A stretch of 41,115 nt of DNA. Origin: an uncultured Anaerolineae bacterium. Its GTDB lineage: Bacteria; Chloroflexota; Anaerolineae; Anaerolineales; Villigracilaceae. The stretch spans positions 1-41,115 of the forward strand of contig CAILYI010000086.1 in assembly GCA_903838415.1 (NCBI GenBank). The letters are read 5' to 3'. Positions 1-6,877 of the stretch are shown here, one piece after another. Each line of letters starts with the position of its first letter. Position 1 is the first letter of the stretch. Both the position numbers and the translations under genes were made by a program. The notes under the pieces were generated by a model that did no database searches, had not been told where the DNA came from, and worked only from the letters and a program-made list of their open reading frames with translations.

Positions 1-109
1 ACTTTAGTTCAGAACCACAATGTACACAAACATTTTGTTCGCAGTTGAAGATTTGTCGCTTCGCATCTGGGTACTTTCGAATAGGTCGGTGGCGCGGTCG
101 TTTCTCCAT
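1..109 (-). CDS. Zinc-finger protein N-terminus (partial), possible transposase
   Basis: The reverse strand has an ATG at 109 preceded by a very good ribosome binding site (AAGGAG, 8 nt upstream), and the frame stays open to the window edge. The 36 visible residues are basic (MEKRPRHRPIRKYPDAKRQ) and then carry three cysteines, ending in a CVHCG knuckle that would suit a zinc ribbon. Cysteine-knuckle N-termini like this are common in transposases and other DNA-binding proteins, but too little is visible to name a family. It is transcribed divergently from the parA module. The rest of the gene lies outside the window. Confidence 0.5.
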   Translation of the reverse strand, partial: MEKRPRHRPIRKYPDAKRQIFNCEQNVCVHCGSELK

Positions 110-276
110 ATTGGCTGTCTCCTTGGTAGGCTTTTTCTATTATACATCTTTTAGACAGTCAGGGGGTTTTTGGTACCAAAAATGTCTATATAGAATATAT
201 GTTCTAATTACATTTGCAGTAAAATTGCAGTAGTAAGTGGGGGCTCAGTTCAGAGGAATGGGTATCGCTTGTGCAT

Positions 277-312
277 GGGCGGTAGGAAACCTGTAAAGGT
301 TTCCTACCGCCC
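277..312. promoter_or_regulatory. 15-bp perfect inverted repeat upstream of parA
   Basis: Arms 277-291 and 298-312 (GGGCGGTAGGAAACC and its exact complement) flank a 6-nt TGTAAA spacer, 38 bp before the parA start. A second, weaker pair (ATGGGTA at 258-264 and TACCCAT at 324-330) is arranged around it. The position suits an operator or centromere-like site for the ParA/ribbon-helix-helix pair. It could also act as a hairpin in the parA leader. No U-tract follows, so a terminator is less likely. Confidence 0.6.
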
Positions 313-350
313 TATTCGATTCTTACCCATCTCTTGCTCAAGGATAAAAA

Positions 351-1112
351 ATGAAAATCATCACCATCGCCAACCAAAAAGGCGGCGTCGGGAAAACCAC
401 CTCAGCGGTCACCCTCGCGCATGGGCTGGCGTTATCCAGTCAGCGCACCCTGCTGGTGGATCTGGACCCACAGGGGCACGTGGCTTTTGCCCTAGGAGCA
501 GAAAAGGCTCCCGGCCTGTATCGACTGATCGTGGATGAAGATTCCATCGAACAGGTGGCCGTGAAGACCCGCGAAAACCTGGACATCATTCCCGGTGACA
601 AACGCACGGAAAAAGCCAAACGCACTGTGGTTATCTCCAACTTCCCCACCGAAATCCTCAGTCGCATTCTCCAACACGCCGACTACGATGTTGTCATCCT
701 GGATATGGCTCCTTCCCTGGATGTTCTGCATGTCTCGGCTTTGATGGCCAGCGATTGGGTAATCATCCCCACCAAGCTGGATGCAATGGCGGTGGACGGG
801 GTCAACGAGGTGCTGCGTTCGATGGGTGAAGTGGTCGAGCGTGGACATCGACTCGGGTACAGCATCCTGCCGACCTTCTTTGACCGCACCACCCGTGAAA
901 CGATTGTTCAACTGCAAGCCCTGGTCGAGACCTTCAAGGGACACGTCTGGCCGCCCATTCCTCAGGATACCCATGCCCGCGAAGCTCCAGCTTATGGCAA
1001 AAGCTTGTGGGAATACTGCTCCAAATCCCCGGCTGTCATGGGCTATGGCAACAGTCTGGTTGCCGGTTATGCCAGCACGCTCAAGCGCACGGTGGAGGTG
1101 ATCTGTGAATAA
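351..1112 (+). CDS. parA: ParA-family partition ATPase
   Basis: A deviant-Walker ATPase of the ParA/Soj/MinD family. The N-terminus gives the deviant Walker A motif KGGVGKTT (residues 10-17), including the signature lysine, then a Walker A' segment LVDLDPQG near 35 and a Walker B-like VVILDMAPS near 117. At 253 aa it is of usual size for a small plasmid ParA without an N-terminal helix-turn-helix. ParA proteins bind DNA non-specifically with ATP and move or position a partner-bound DNA cargo. The gene overlaps the next one by 8 nt, so the two are translationally coupled, and a 15-bp inverted repeat lies just upstream. The following DnaA-domain initiator and SSB indicate plasmid or ICE maintenance, not chromosome segregation. 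Confidence 0.9.
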   Translation: MKIITIANQKGGVGKTTSAVTLAHGLALSSQRTLLVDLDPQGHVAFALGAEKAPGLYRLIVDEDSIEQVAVKTRENLDIIPGDKRTEKAKRTVVISNFPTEILSRILQHADYDVVILDMAPSLDVLHVSALMASDWVIIPTKLDAMAVDGVNEVLRSMGEVVERGHRLGYSILPTFFDRTTRETIVQLQALVETFKGHVWPPIPQDTHAREAPAYGKSLWEYCSKSPAVMGYGNSLVAGYASTLKRTVEVICE

Positions 1113-1455
1113 CAGCCTGACCAGACGCCCTGCCATTGACCCGGCGGTTGCCGATATCCTCGAAGGCGCGGAGCGAAAAAAGCGCCTGGTCAGCATGCCC
1201 AAATCCGAACGCGCGAAAGCCCGCAAGGAGGCCGCTCGGCACAAGGTCGGTCTGGACCTTCCGCCAGACCTGCATGAAACCTTGCGTCAGATCGCGGGCA
1301 AGGAACAGGTTTCGGTTTCGAGTCTGGTGGCGTTCCTATCCCAACGCGGGGTTGAAGAATACAAGGCTGGAAAAATCGACCTATTTGATCACAAACGCAT
1401 CTCGCGCTGCGCCCGTTTTGAGTACGTGCTGGTGCTCGGCCAAAACGATGAATAA
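1105..1455 (+). CDS. Ribbon-helix-helix-type partner of ParA (ParB-like)
   Basis: A 116-aa basic protein that starts at GTG 1105, inside the end of parA, with a clear GGAGG six bases upstream. The N-terminal half is lysine/arginine-rich ([23 protein letters not shown]). Residues around 49-90 fit a ribbon-helix-helix fold: a short strand (VGLDLPPDL), helix ([12 protein letters not shown]) and helix ([19 protein letters not shown]). Small basic RHH proteins next to parA usually bind the centromere and repress the par promoter, and that is the inferred role here. The 15-bp inverted repeat before parA and the CGGTAGC cluster just downstream are candidate binding sites. No sequence-level match to classical ParB is visible. 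Confidence 0.7.
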   Translation: MNNSLTRRPAIDPAVADILEGAERKKRLVSMPKSERAKARKEAARHKVGLDLPPDLHETLRQIAGKEQVSVSSLVAFLSQRGVEEYKAGKIDLFDHKRISRCARFEYVLVLGQNDE

Positions 1456-1464
1456 TTCAAAGTG

Positions 1465-1548
1465 ACGCTACCGTTCTAGGGAAGCCTATAGGCTGGCATG
1501 ATCGGTAGCCTATGGGGAAGCGTAAAACGGTAGCCTATGCGGTAGCGT
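1465..1548. repeat. CGGTAGC box cluster with 12-bp palindrome
   Basis: The gap between the RHH gene and the initiator gene holds three direct copies of CGGTAGC (1503-1509, 1528-1534, 1540-1546) and one inverted copy (1467-1473). Two of the direct copies extend to CGGTAGCCTATG. The outermost boxes form a 9-bp inverted pair (ACGCTACCG 1465-1473 with CGGTAGCGT 1540-1548). A perfect palindrome AGCCTATAGGCT lies at 1483-1494. The arrangement looks like a binding array for the partition or initiator protein (centromere or operator), but which protein binds is not shown by the sequence. Confidence 0.6.
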
Positions 1549-1652
1549 TACCCCTCACAGGAAGGCCTGCAAGCGTTTTGCCAGCCGAAACCGACGTATC
1601 CCCCACCCAGCGCTGACAACCCTTCCCAGGGGCTTATTTTAGGAATCAGCTT

Positions 1653-3626
1653 ATGAACCCAGAGCAAGCCTGGCAATCTGTATTAGGACAACTCCAAATG
1701 GAAATGCCGCGCGCCTCCTTCGACACCTGGGTGCGCGATACCCGCCTGCTGACCTGCGAGGACGGGTTGGTAACCATTGGCGTGCGTAACCAGTATGCTC
1801 GCGACTGGCTGGAGAACCGCCTGACCAGCACTGTCGCACGTCTGTTGGCCGGGATGCTCAATCACGGCGTTGAAGTCCAGTTTGTGGTCGCTGCCCAAGA
1901 GGCGGAGGAAAGCGAAGTAGAGCCAGAACCGGAACCAGATGAACCTCGTGCAGACGAGGCAGAAATCGAGGTGGTCAATCGACTGCGCTATGACGAGGTG
2001 GTCGCTCCCGCCAGGATTGTTGCCATCCCTGGTTATTTCAGCCGCCTGCTCCCGGAAATTGGAGCGCGGGCTGCTTGGCTATATGTGGGCTGGCGGCAGG
2101 CCGTCTGGAACGGCGAACGTGGCCACGAAGGCGGTTCACGCTCGCGGCGGATCGCGGTCTCACAAGTCACTCGCTACAGTGGCCTGGGTCGGCGCACCTT
2201 CTTCCGCGCCACAGAAGACCCGGCCACCTGGCAGGCGCTGGCGAGCCTGGTCGAACGCCAGGATCTCACCCCGCACTGGACCCGGGGACGCGACCAACGC
2301 AGCCACCGTTTGCCTAACAAATACACCGTTCACATGACCCTACCTCTGTCACAGGCAGACAGTCATTCGGTGATGGCGTGGCTCACGGAATGCATCCGGA
2401 ACGGCTCATCGCTGCTCGACGCGCTAAAACAGGCGGCGGGGGTGAAGGAACTGGTTGGGGAGCTGCTGCCACTGGCTGGTCCTGTTCCAAACCATGAACT
2501 CGCAGCCCAGACCATTATGGATCTGGCCGCCAGCTTGAACCACGGCGAACTATCTCCCGAACTCCAGGCAGCCGCCGAGAAACTGCACCGGAAAATCATC
2601 TCCGGGTTTGGCACACTGCTCATCACGCATTATTTTCTGGAAAAGGTCATTCCCCGGAGCAAGCTAACACCTCCCCAAGCCTGGCTGGTGACCCTGCTGC
2701 GCGACCGCTGCTATGTCAACACCCAGACCGGGGAAGTCCGTGACGAGGTGGTCATTCGCGGCGGGTATGGCGAACTGGCGGATTGGCTCGGTCTCGCGCG
2801 TCCCAAAACCATCTGGGAATGGGTGCGGGATGCAAAGGGCGCGGTGAGCGCTTTCCTGGCTGTCCTGCCCCTCCAGGAAGGGGACGAACCCGATGCGCTG
2901 CGCCTGAAAATCCGCCTGGACGAACCGCTGTTCGATGGCGCGATTGATACCATTAAGCTGGCGCAAGTGGCACTTTTGAATGGCGCAGATGACACTATTA
3001 ACTTGGCGCAAATGACACCATTGGATGGCGCAGTTGACACCGATGAATGGCGCAAGTGGCACAGTTTAAAGCACTTAAACACTGATTCAAACACTGTTAA
3101 AGCACATATAACCACCAACGCAGAAACGGTGGCGGTGCCTTCCACCTGGGTTTTAAGAAAACTGTTGATTCAGAATAATGCCCACCCAAAGATCGTGAAA
3201 GAACTGCTGGCAGCCAATGCCTCCGTTCAGGCTTTTGTCTCCTGGCTGCTCTTCGCCTGCAGCCCGGCAGGCGATGGTATCAACAATCCAGTGGCTTATG
3301 CGCTGGCCTCCCTGAAAGAAGACCCGGCACGCGGAGCTGGCAGAGCCTACGACTCCCTGGCTACCCTGTCTCCGAGTGAACTGGTCACGCTGATTCGTTG
3401 GTCGGTCAACAAGGCTGCCAATCCATACGCCTTTACCGACCAAACCTCCGGCAATCGCTTCTGGGACGAAAACCTGGGAGCCTCAGAGCGTCACCGCCTG
3501 CTGCTCGACATCCTGCTTACCGAAAGGGATGACACACCAGCCTGGGAACGTCGGGAAACCGTGGTGACTGTCGCTGGCGAGGAAGCCAGGCGTGAAGTCG
3601 AGATCATCCGTCAGAAGAAAATCTGA
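1653..3626 (+). CDS. DnaA-domain-I replication-initiator-like protein
   Basis: A 657-aa protein. The first 80 or so residues read like DnaA domain I (WQSVLGQLQMEMPRASFDTW, then VTIGVRNQYARDWLENR), the part of DnaA that recruits helicase and DiaA-like partners. A glutamate-rich linker follows (about 86-107), then a region from about 115 to 225 with a likely helix-turn-helix (VTRYSGLGRRTFFRAT) and a second similar segment near 370-400 (LADWLGLARPKTIWEWVRDAKG). No AAA+ ATPase core (Walker A) is present, so this is not DnaA itself. Placed between a ParA pair and an SSB, it is best read as a plasmid/ICE replication initiator. Its coding sequence contains a 22-23-bp iteron array encoding a 15-aa tandem repeat (residues about 428-472). 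The initiator role is inferred. Confidence 0.75.
   Translation: MNPEQAWQSVLGQLQMEMPRASFDTWVRDTRLLTCEDGLVTIGVRNQYARDWLENRLTSTVARLLAGMLNHGVEVQFVVAAQEAEESEVEPEPEPDEPRADEAEIEVVNRLRYDEVVAPARIVAIPGYFSRLLPEIGARAAWLYVGWRQAVWNGERGHEGGSRSRRIAVSQVTRYSGLGRRTFFRATEDPATWQALASLVERQDLTPHWTRGRDQRSHRLPNKYTVHMTLPLSQADSHSVMAWLTECIRNGSSLLDALKQAAGVKELVGELLPLAGPVPNHELAAQTIMDLAASLNHGELSPELQAAAEKLHRKIISGFGTLLITHYFLEKVIPRSKLTPPQAWLVTLLRDRCYVNTQTGEVRDEVVIRGGYGELADWLGLARPKTIWEWVRDAKGAVSAFLAVLPLQEGDEPDALRLKIRLDEPLFDGAIDTIKLAQVALLNGADDTINLAQMTPLDGAVDTDEWRKWHSLKHLNTDSNTVKAHITTNAETVAVPSTWVLRKLLIQNNAHPKIVKELLAANASVQAFVSWLLFACSPAGDGINNPVAYALASLKEDPARGAGRAYDSLATLSPSELVTLIRWSVNKAANPYAFTDQTSGNRFWDENLGASERHRLLLDILLTERDDTPAWERRETVVTVAGEEARREVEIIRQKKI
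2936..3062 (+). repeat. Six intragenic iteron-like boxes spaced 22-23 bp
   Basis: Inside the initiator gene the box TGGCGCARNTGRCAC occurs at 2959, 2981, 3004, 3026 and 3048, with a 13/15 match at 2936. Spacing is 23, 22, 23, 22 and 22 bp, about two helical turns, so all boxes face the same side of the helix. The period is not a multiple of three. Only a pair of boxes (45 bp) preserves the frame, which is why the protein shows three 15-aa repeats beginning DGAIDT, NGADDT and DGAVDT. DNA-level periodicity therefore seems to be the conserved feature. This is how plasmid initiator-binding iterons look. Confidence 0.8.
3061..3110. other. AT-rich segment next to iterons (candidate unwinding element)
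   Basis: These 50 bp directly after the last iteron are about 70 % A+T, in a gene that is otherwise well above 50 % G+C. They include TTTAAA, TTAAA and ATATAA runs. An AT-rich stretch beside an iteron array is the standard layout of a DNA unwinding element, as in the phage lambda O-gene origin. Function is inferred from position and composition. Confidence 0.55.
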
Positions 3627-3643
3627 AAACTTTCAAAAACAAA

Positions 3644-3684
3644 CCCGGCATTTGGCCGGGGAAGCCCCGGATGCTCCTGCCGGG
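3644..3684 (+). other. Nested GC-rich hairpin between initiator and ssb
   Basis: Outer arms CCCGGCA (3644-3650) and TGCCGGG (3678-3684) enclose an inner stem CCGGGG-AAG-CCCCGG (3656-3670). It begins 17 bp after the initiator stop and ends 36 bp before the ssb start. No U-tract follows, so it may be a Rho-independent-like attenuator, an mRNA processing site or a single-strand origin-type hairpin. The sequence does not decide between these. Confidence 0.5.
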
Positions 3685-3720
3685 GAGCGAATCTGAATTC
3701 ATAGTTGAGAGGAATAAAAA

Positions 3721-4143
3721 ATGGCAAGGAATAATCGTGTGTCCGTGCAGGGCGACATCACCGGGGATATTTACTACGATGTTTTACAATTCGCCAACCA
3801 ACCGCTGCCCTTCCTGCGCGTGTACATGATGATCAAGGGCACGCGCGATTCGAAAGAGGTCAAGGGACTTCGCATTGTTTTCTACGGCATCCTGGCCGAA
3901 CTGGCAGAAGCTTATCTGCAAAAAGGCAGCCGCATAGAAGTCGAAGGCCACATCCAGGTACGCCAGACCAGGGAGGATGGAATTGTCGTTGAAGTTGTTG
4001 CCGAAGATGTCGACTTCATCCGCAATGTCGATTACCCAAAGGGACGCAAACGTTATGCAGAGTTATCCGCCGCCGGGAAGCTAAATCCTCCACCGGAAGA
4101 GGCCGGCGCAAATCTTGCCGTGGTGATCGAGGCCTGGGCATGA
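3721..4143 (+). CDS. ssb: Single-stranded DNA-binding protein (OB fold)
   Basis: A 140-aa protein with the layout of a bacterial SSB OB domain: a first strand with VSVQGDITGDI, a central block LRVYMMIKGTR..VKGLRIVFYGILAELAEAYLQKGSRIEVEGHIQVRQ (the strand-turn-strand that makes up the OB core), and EVVAEDVDFI. It lacks the usual acidic DDDIPF-type C-terminal tip that recruits repair proteins, which suggests a specialised plasmid or ICE SSB. The start is supported by GAGG seven to ten bases upstream. Its stop overlaps the next ATG (ATGA). SSB next to an initiator and ParA fits replication of a mobile element during transfer or maintenance. Confidence 0.85.
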   Translation: MARNNRVSVQGDITGDIYYDVLQFANQPLPFLRVYMMIKGTRDSKEVKGLRIVFYGILAELAEAYLQKGSRIEVEGHIQVRQTREDGIVVEVVAEDVDFIRNVDYPKGRKRYAELSAAGKLNPPPEEAGANLAVVIEAWA

Positions 4144-4649
4144 AAAGTGAAATTGTCATTCCAAAATGGGCCTGGATCACGGGCATCCTGGTTTTTCTGC
4201 TTGGCTTGGGGCTGCTCACTTCGCCTCGCGACAAGGATCATCACCCCCTGCTGCTCCTGCCGGATGTCAAAGCGATGGAGGATTATCGCCGCTCGCTGGT
4301 GGACTGGCATGCCCGCTTCCGGGAAATTGATGGGCGGATGACCCGACTGCTCTCCGACGATTACGGCGGCGATTTGTTCAGCCAATCGAGCGAAGGGCAG
4401 AAAATCCAGAATGAAACCATCCAACTTTTGCAGGAGATTGATCAGACTTCCACCCCTCCAGCGGCGGTTTCTGCCAGGGACATGGCTCTGGGTGCCGGCA
4501 GCGCCTACTTGGAAGCTTCGCGCGCCATGTTGACCTGGATTTCCGCCCCAACTGCAACTAATCTTGATCTGGCTCAACAGTCTTTGGATTCCGCGTACAC
4601 CACCCTGTCCAACCTGGAGGCCAGCCAATGGATGGCAGTCAACCCGTAA
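4140..4649 (+). CDS. Small membrane-anchored protein of unknown function
   Basis: A 169-aa protein whose start overlaps the ssb stop by 4 nt. Residues about 10-27 (WAWITGILVFLLGLGLL) form one N-terminal transmembrane segment, preceded by lysines, so the remainder probably lies outside the membrane. The soluble part is mostly helical (long runs without proline, e.g. YLEASRAMLTW) and has no recognised motif. It overlaps the next gene by 22 nt, so ssb, this gene and the next form one translationally coupled unit. Such position suggests a role in element maintenance or transfer, but no function can be given. Confidence 0.65.
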   Translation: MKSEIVIPKWAWITGILVFLLGLGLLTSPRDKDHHPLLLLPDVKAMEDYRRSLVDWHARFREIDGRMTRLLSDDYGGDLFSQSSEGQKIQNETIQLLQEIDQTSTPPAAVSARDMALGAGSAYLEASRAMLTWISAPTATNLDLAQQSLDSAYTTLSNLEASQWMAVNP

Positions 4650-5890
4650 GCCCGGTCACCCTGCAAATGCTCAACAGTCTGATCGATACCCAGACCAGGC
4701 TGAGGGATGCTGCTGAAGCCCGCTGGACCTCGGCCCGGGAAGCCTTATTTGGCTTGGCCCGGCTGGTGGCTGCGGACTGGCTTGAACAGAAGCAGCATGA
4801 AAAAGGAGGACTGGAAGCCATCCGCATGGAAGAACTGTCCCAGGTGGTTTACCAACATGTGTCCACTTTGCACGCCGTTTCTGTTTTGCCGGAAGTCGGT
4901 CAGTTGCAGAAGGCCTCGGAGCGCATTGATGAACTTACCCGCGAAAAGGATGAGTTCGTCCGGCAGGGTGCAAAACTCGGCCAGGAAAAACAATCCTTGC
5001 AAACCGAAGTCGGGCGGCTGGAAGGAGAAAACAAGAAGCTCTCAGCTCAATGTGAAAAGCTCAAAAACACTCCACCGGCTGGCGATGGTAGTCTGGCGCT
5101 GAATGCACTTCCTGTACCGGCCTGGTTTCATAAATGGGCAGCCAGCGCGGGCTTTGAACGGCAATCTTTTGTTATTCGCTTGATGGGCGATACCGGGTTG
5201 GCGCGCAGACCAGAAATCGTGAAGGCCATAGTAGAAAAATTTAACTTAGATGATGTGAGGAATGGTTCGGTTTCAAAAGTCATTGATCGGATGGAAGAAT
5301 TGGGATTTCTTACAAGCAAGAGAACAGCTGGCACCGGGCATGGTGCACCTCCCAAGGTTCTGGCCCTGGATGCGCTGGGGGAAACAGCCTACCTGTTTAT
5401 GACGCAAAAATTACCGATGGAGAATGAATATTTTTCCATCCGTTCTGCGCACAGCACAGATGCACATACGATCCTGATCTTGAAAGCTTCAAATATTCTG
5501 GCTGAAGAAGGCTACGAAATTGTCTCCAATGGCGAGATCAATCTACCTTTACCCAATGGCCGCATTTCCTCACCAGACATTGTGGCATCTAAAAACGGCC
5601 AGGAAATTCATGTTGAGGTTGAGCGCGATGTGAATAAAGGGGATTCAGGGGGCCGTGAACGTAAGTGGCAGAATGCGTTTGATGCTCAAAAGGGTCGGTT
5701 GTACGTATTCTGTGAAACCCAAGACATTCAAAAAAAACTTGTCGCAGAAGTCAATCGCGCCTTGGCATCAGAATCCCGTTTGGAGAATGCCAATATTTTT
5801 ATGACCAATCTCGAAGCTATCGATGCCGGAGAACGGCATGCGGATGGCAGCATCTGGGTTTCACAGAAGCATTCCAGCCGCCCCAAATAG
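4628..5890 (+). CDS. Coiled-coil / winged-helix / PD-(D/E)XK-like protein
   Basis: A 420-aa protein in three parts. Residues about 90-155 are a heptad-rich coiled coil (ASERIDELTREKDEFVRQ..). Residues about 170-255 look like a winged helix (LARRPEIVKAIVEKFNL, then SKVIDRMEELGFLTSK and a wing). The C-terminal part, about 275-410, has a nuclease-like core: an alpha helix, then PD at 316-317 and HVEVER with E330 and E332, giving a D-x12-E-x-E pattern, followed by KWQNAFDAQKGRLYVFC. This matches the PD-(D/E)XK outline, with Glu in place of the usual Lys. The start is supported by GGAGG 8 nt upstream. It is the last gene of the replication/partition block. It could be a regulator of transfer or a nuclease; neither is proven. 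Confidence 0.7.
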   Translation: MDGSQPVSPVTLQMLNSLIDTQTRLRDAAEARWTSAREALFGLARLVAADWLEQKQHEKGGLEAIRMEELSQVVYQHVSTLHAVSVLPEVGQLQKASERIDELTREKDEFVRQGAKLGQEKQSLQTEVGRLEGENKKLSAQCEKLKNTPPAGDGSLALNALPVPAWFHKWAASAGFERQSFVIRLMGDTGLARRPEIVKAIVEKFNLDDVRNGSVSKVIDRMEELGFLTSKRTAGTGHGAPPKVLALDALGETAYLFMTQKLPMENEYFSIRSAHSTDAHTILILKASNILAEEGYEIVSNGEINLPLPNGRISSPDIVASKNGQEIHVEVERDVNKGDSGGRERKWQNAFDAQKGRLYVFCETQDIQKKLVAEVNRALASESRLENANIFMTNLEAIDAGERHADGSIWVSQKHSSRPK

Positions 5891-5897
5891 CACAAAA

Positions 5898-5985
5898 GGC
5901 TATTATCCAATCTTTGGGCTATTATCCAACAGATGGCCTATTATCCAATTAAAATGGCCTATAGCGCTTAAGGACTAATATCCAA
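5898..5985 (+). repeat. TATTATCCAA repeat array, 19-bp period
   Basis: Eight bases after the stop of the previous gene, TATTATCCAA occurs exactly at 5901, 5920 and 5939 (19 bp apart), each preceded by GGC or GGCC. A degenerate copy (GGCCTATAGCGC) falls at 5956 and another (CTAATATCCAA) at 5975, close to the same phase. The rest of the 276-bp gap before the next gene shows no open frame worth calling. The array looks like a protein-binding iteron or a recombination-type site at the end of the replication module. Confidence 0.65.
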
Positions 5986-6166
5986 CCGCGCCATCCAAAA
6001 ACACCCTTTTGCCGATGTCTGCTTTCTACTCCCACCGTTGCTCCGATTGACGAAAAAGAACATTAGTGCTATTAATGGATTAGAACTACCTTGACGCGGG
6101 AACGAAAAATATTGAGAGAGAGCCACATAGAGTGGCAGGTCAAACATAGAGAAGAGGAGCATAGAG

Positions 6167-6667
6167 ATGATTGGAAAACTGATTGGGAAGCTGGTTGTCT
6201 GGGGTCTGTTAGCGGTTTTTATTGGCGTGGTAGCTTTAGGTGGGTATTTTTATTACAAGGCCGGCCAGCCGATGCAGGTAGCGGCGGCTCAGCGCCTCGC
6301 ACCTGGTATCACTTACCAAGAATTTATGGCAGATCGGTTTCAACGTTGGGATGAAATCGATGACCAGAAAGCAGCCCAGGGAAAGGGAAGGGCGTGTGCG
6401 TTTGTGCCTACACTTATGCTGCCAATGATGTATACAGGGTCAATTTATGAAGTGAATTACCTCCGTATGCATCGAGGCACTAAAGAGGCTGATGCCTTCT
6501 TACGCAGAATTAGCAATATTATGCCTCCGGATGAACTGATTTATGGTTCCTGGTGGAAGCTACCAGATGCCTGGTGGTGGCAAATTGAAAATATGTCCTG
6601 GTGGGCTTATTATCGTCCTTCGGCGCGTTCTTGGAATTGCGAAGTTGGCGCTCCCCACAAACGATAA
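6167..6667 (+). CDS. Hypothetical protein with one N-terminal membrane segment
   Basis: A 166-aa protein preceded by GAGGAG about 8 nt before its ATG. Residues about 10-31 (VVWGLLAVFIGVVALGGYFYY) are a single transmembrane helix, with the rest predicted outside. The soluble part is tryptophan-rich near the C-terminus (SWWKLPDAWWWQIENMSWWAYY), which is unusual, and has two cysteines. No family is recognised. It stands alone in a region that also holds gene remnants, so it may be accessory DNA. Confidence 0.55.
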   Translation: MIGKLIGKLVVWGLLAVFIGVVALGGYFYYKAGQPMQVAAAQRLAPGITYQEFMADRFQRWDEIDDQKAAQGKGRACAFVPTLMLPMMYTGSIYEVNYLRMHRGTKEADAFLRRISNIMPPDELIYGSWWKLPDAWWWQIENMSWWAYYRPSARSWNCEVGAPHKR

Positions 6668-6701
6668 GATAATTACGATTATCATAATTGTGATTATCTT
6701 A
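6665..6701. terminator. AT-rich inverted repeat at the stop of the 166-aa gene
   Basis: Arms TAAGATAAT (6665-6673) and ATTATCTTA (6693-6701) begin at the stop codon of the upstream gene. The stem is weak and A/T-only apart from one G/C pair, with no U-tract. It might end transcription or be a protein site. Confidence 0.3.
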
Positions 6702-6737
6702 CAGCCACCAATCCAAAAGCTGAACGCAAAAATGTAA

Positions 6738-6824
6738 ATTGCGGAAACATTCCTCGTTGGCGATGTTCACAGTTTTTATGACGAATTACAGGCGTTGCTG
6801 GAAAAAGCGAATTTCCTGATTTAG
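6738..6824 (+). pseudogene. Remnant of a metallophosphatase N-terminus
   Basis: Translating from 6741 gives AETFLVGDVHSFYDELQALLEKANFLI followed by TAG at 6822. This lines up with the first 25 residues of the intact phosphatase at 8327 (MQTLVIGDIHGCHIELQALLEKAGL), including the GD(I/V)H metal-binding motif and identical ELQALLEKA. No good start or ribosome binding site precedes it (an in-frame TAA lies at 6735) and the frame ends exactly where a 13-bp inverted repeat begins. It is therefore a broken partial copy, left by duplication or by insertion of the ATPase gene. Confidence 0.7.
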
Positions 6825-6860
6825 CCACACGTAGATTATAATAATCAACGTGTGGCTAAA
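6820..6860. repeat. 13-bp perfect inverted repeat before ATPase gene
   Basis: TTTAGCCACACGT (6820-6832) and its exact complement (6848-6860) flank a 15-nt AT-rich spacer. It starts inside the stop codon of the phosphatase remnant and ends 17 bp before the ATPase ATG, just ahead of its GGAGG. It may be an operator, a leader hairpin, or one end of an inserted segment. Confidence 0.6.
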
Positions 6861-6877
6861 TCCCCGGAGGTGCTTCT

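Noticed and set aside
45..233. 62-aa plus-strand frame at the left edge
   Set aside because: No ribosome binding site and no motif; the minus strand at this place has a better gene start with a strong ribosome binding site.
2934..3068. Purely protein-driven 15-aa tandem repeat in the initiator
   Set aside because: The underlying DNA boxes repeat every 22-23 bp, out of step with codons, so the DNA signal explains the protein repeat better than the reverse.
5898..5985. CRISPR array
   Set aside because: The unit is about 10-13 bp with 6-9 bp between copies, far too short for repeats and spacers; no cas gene is near.
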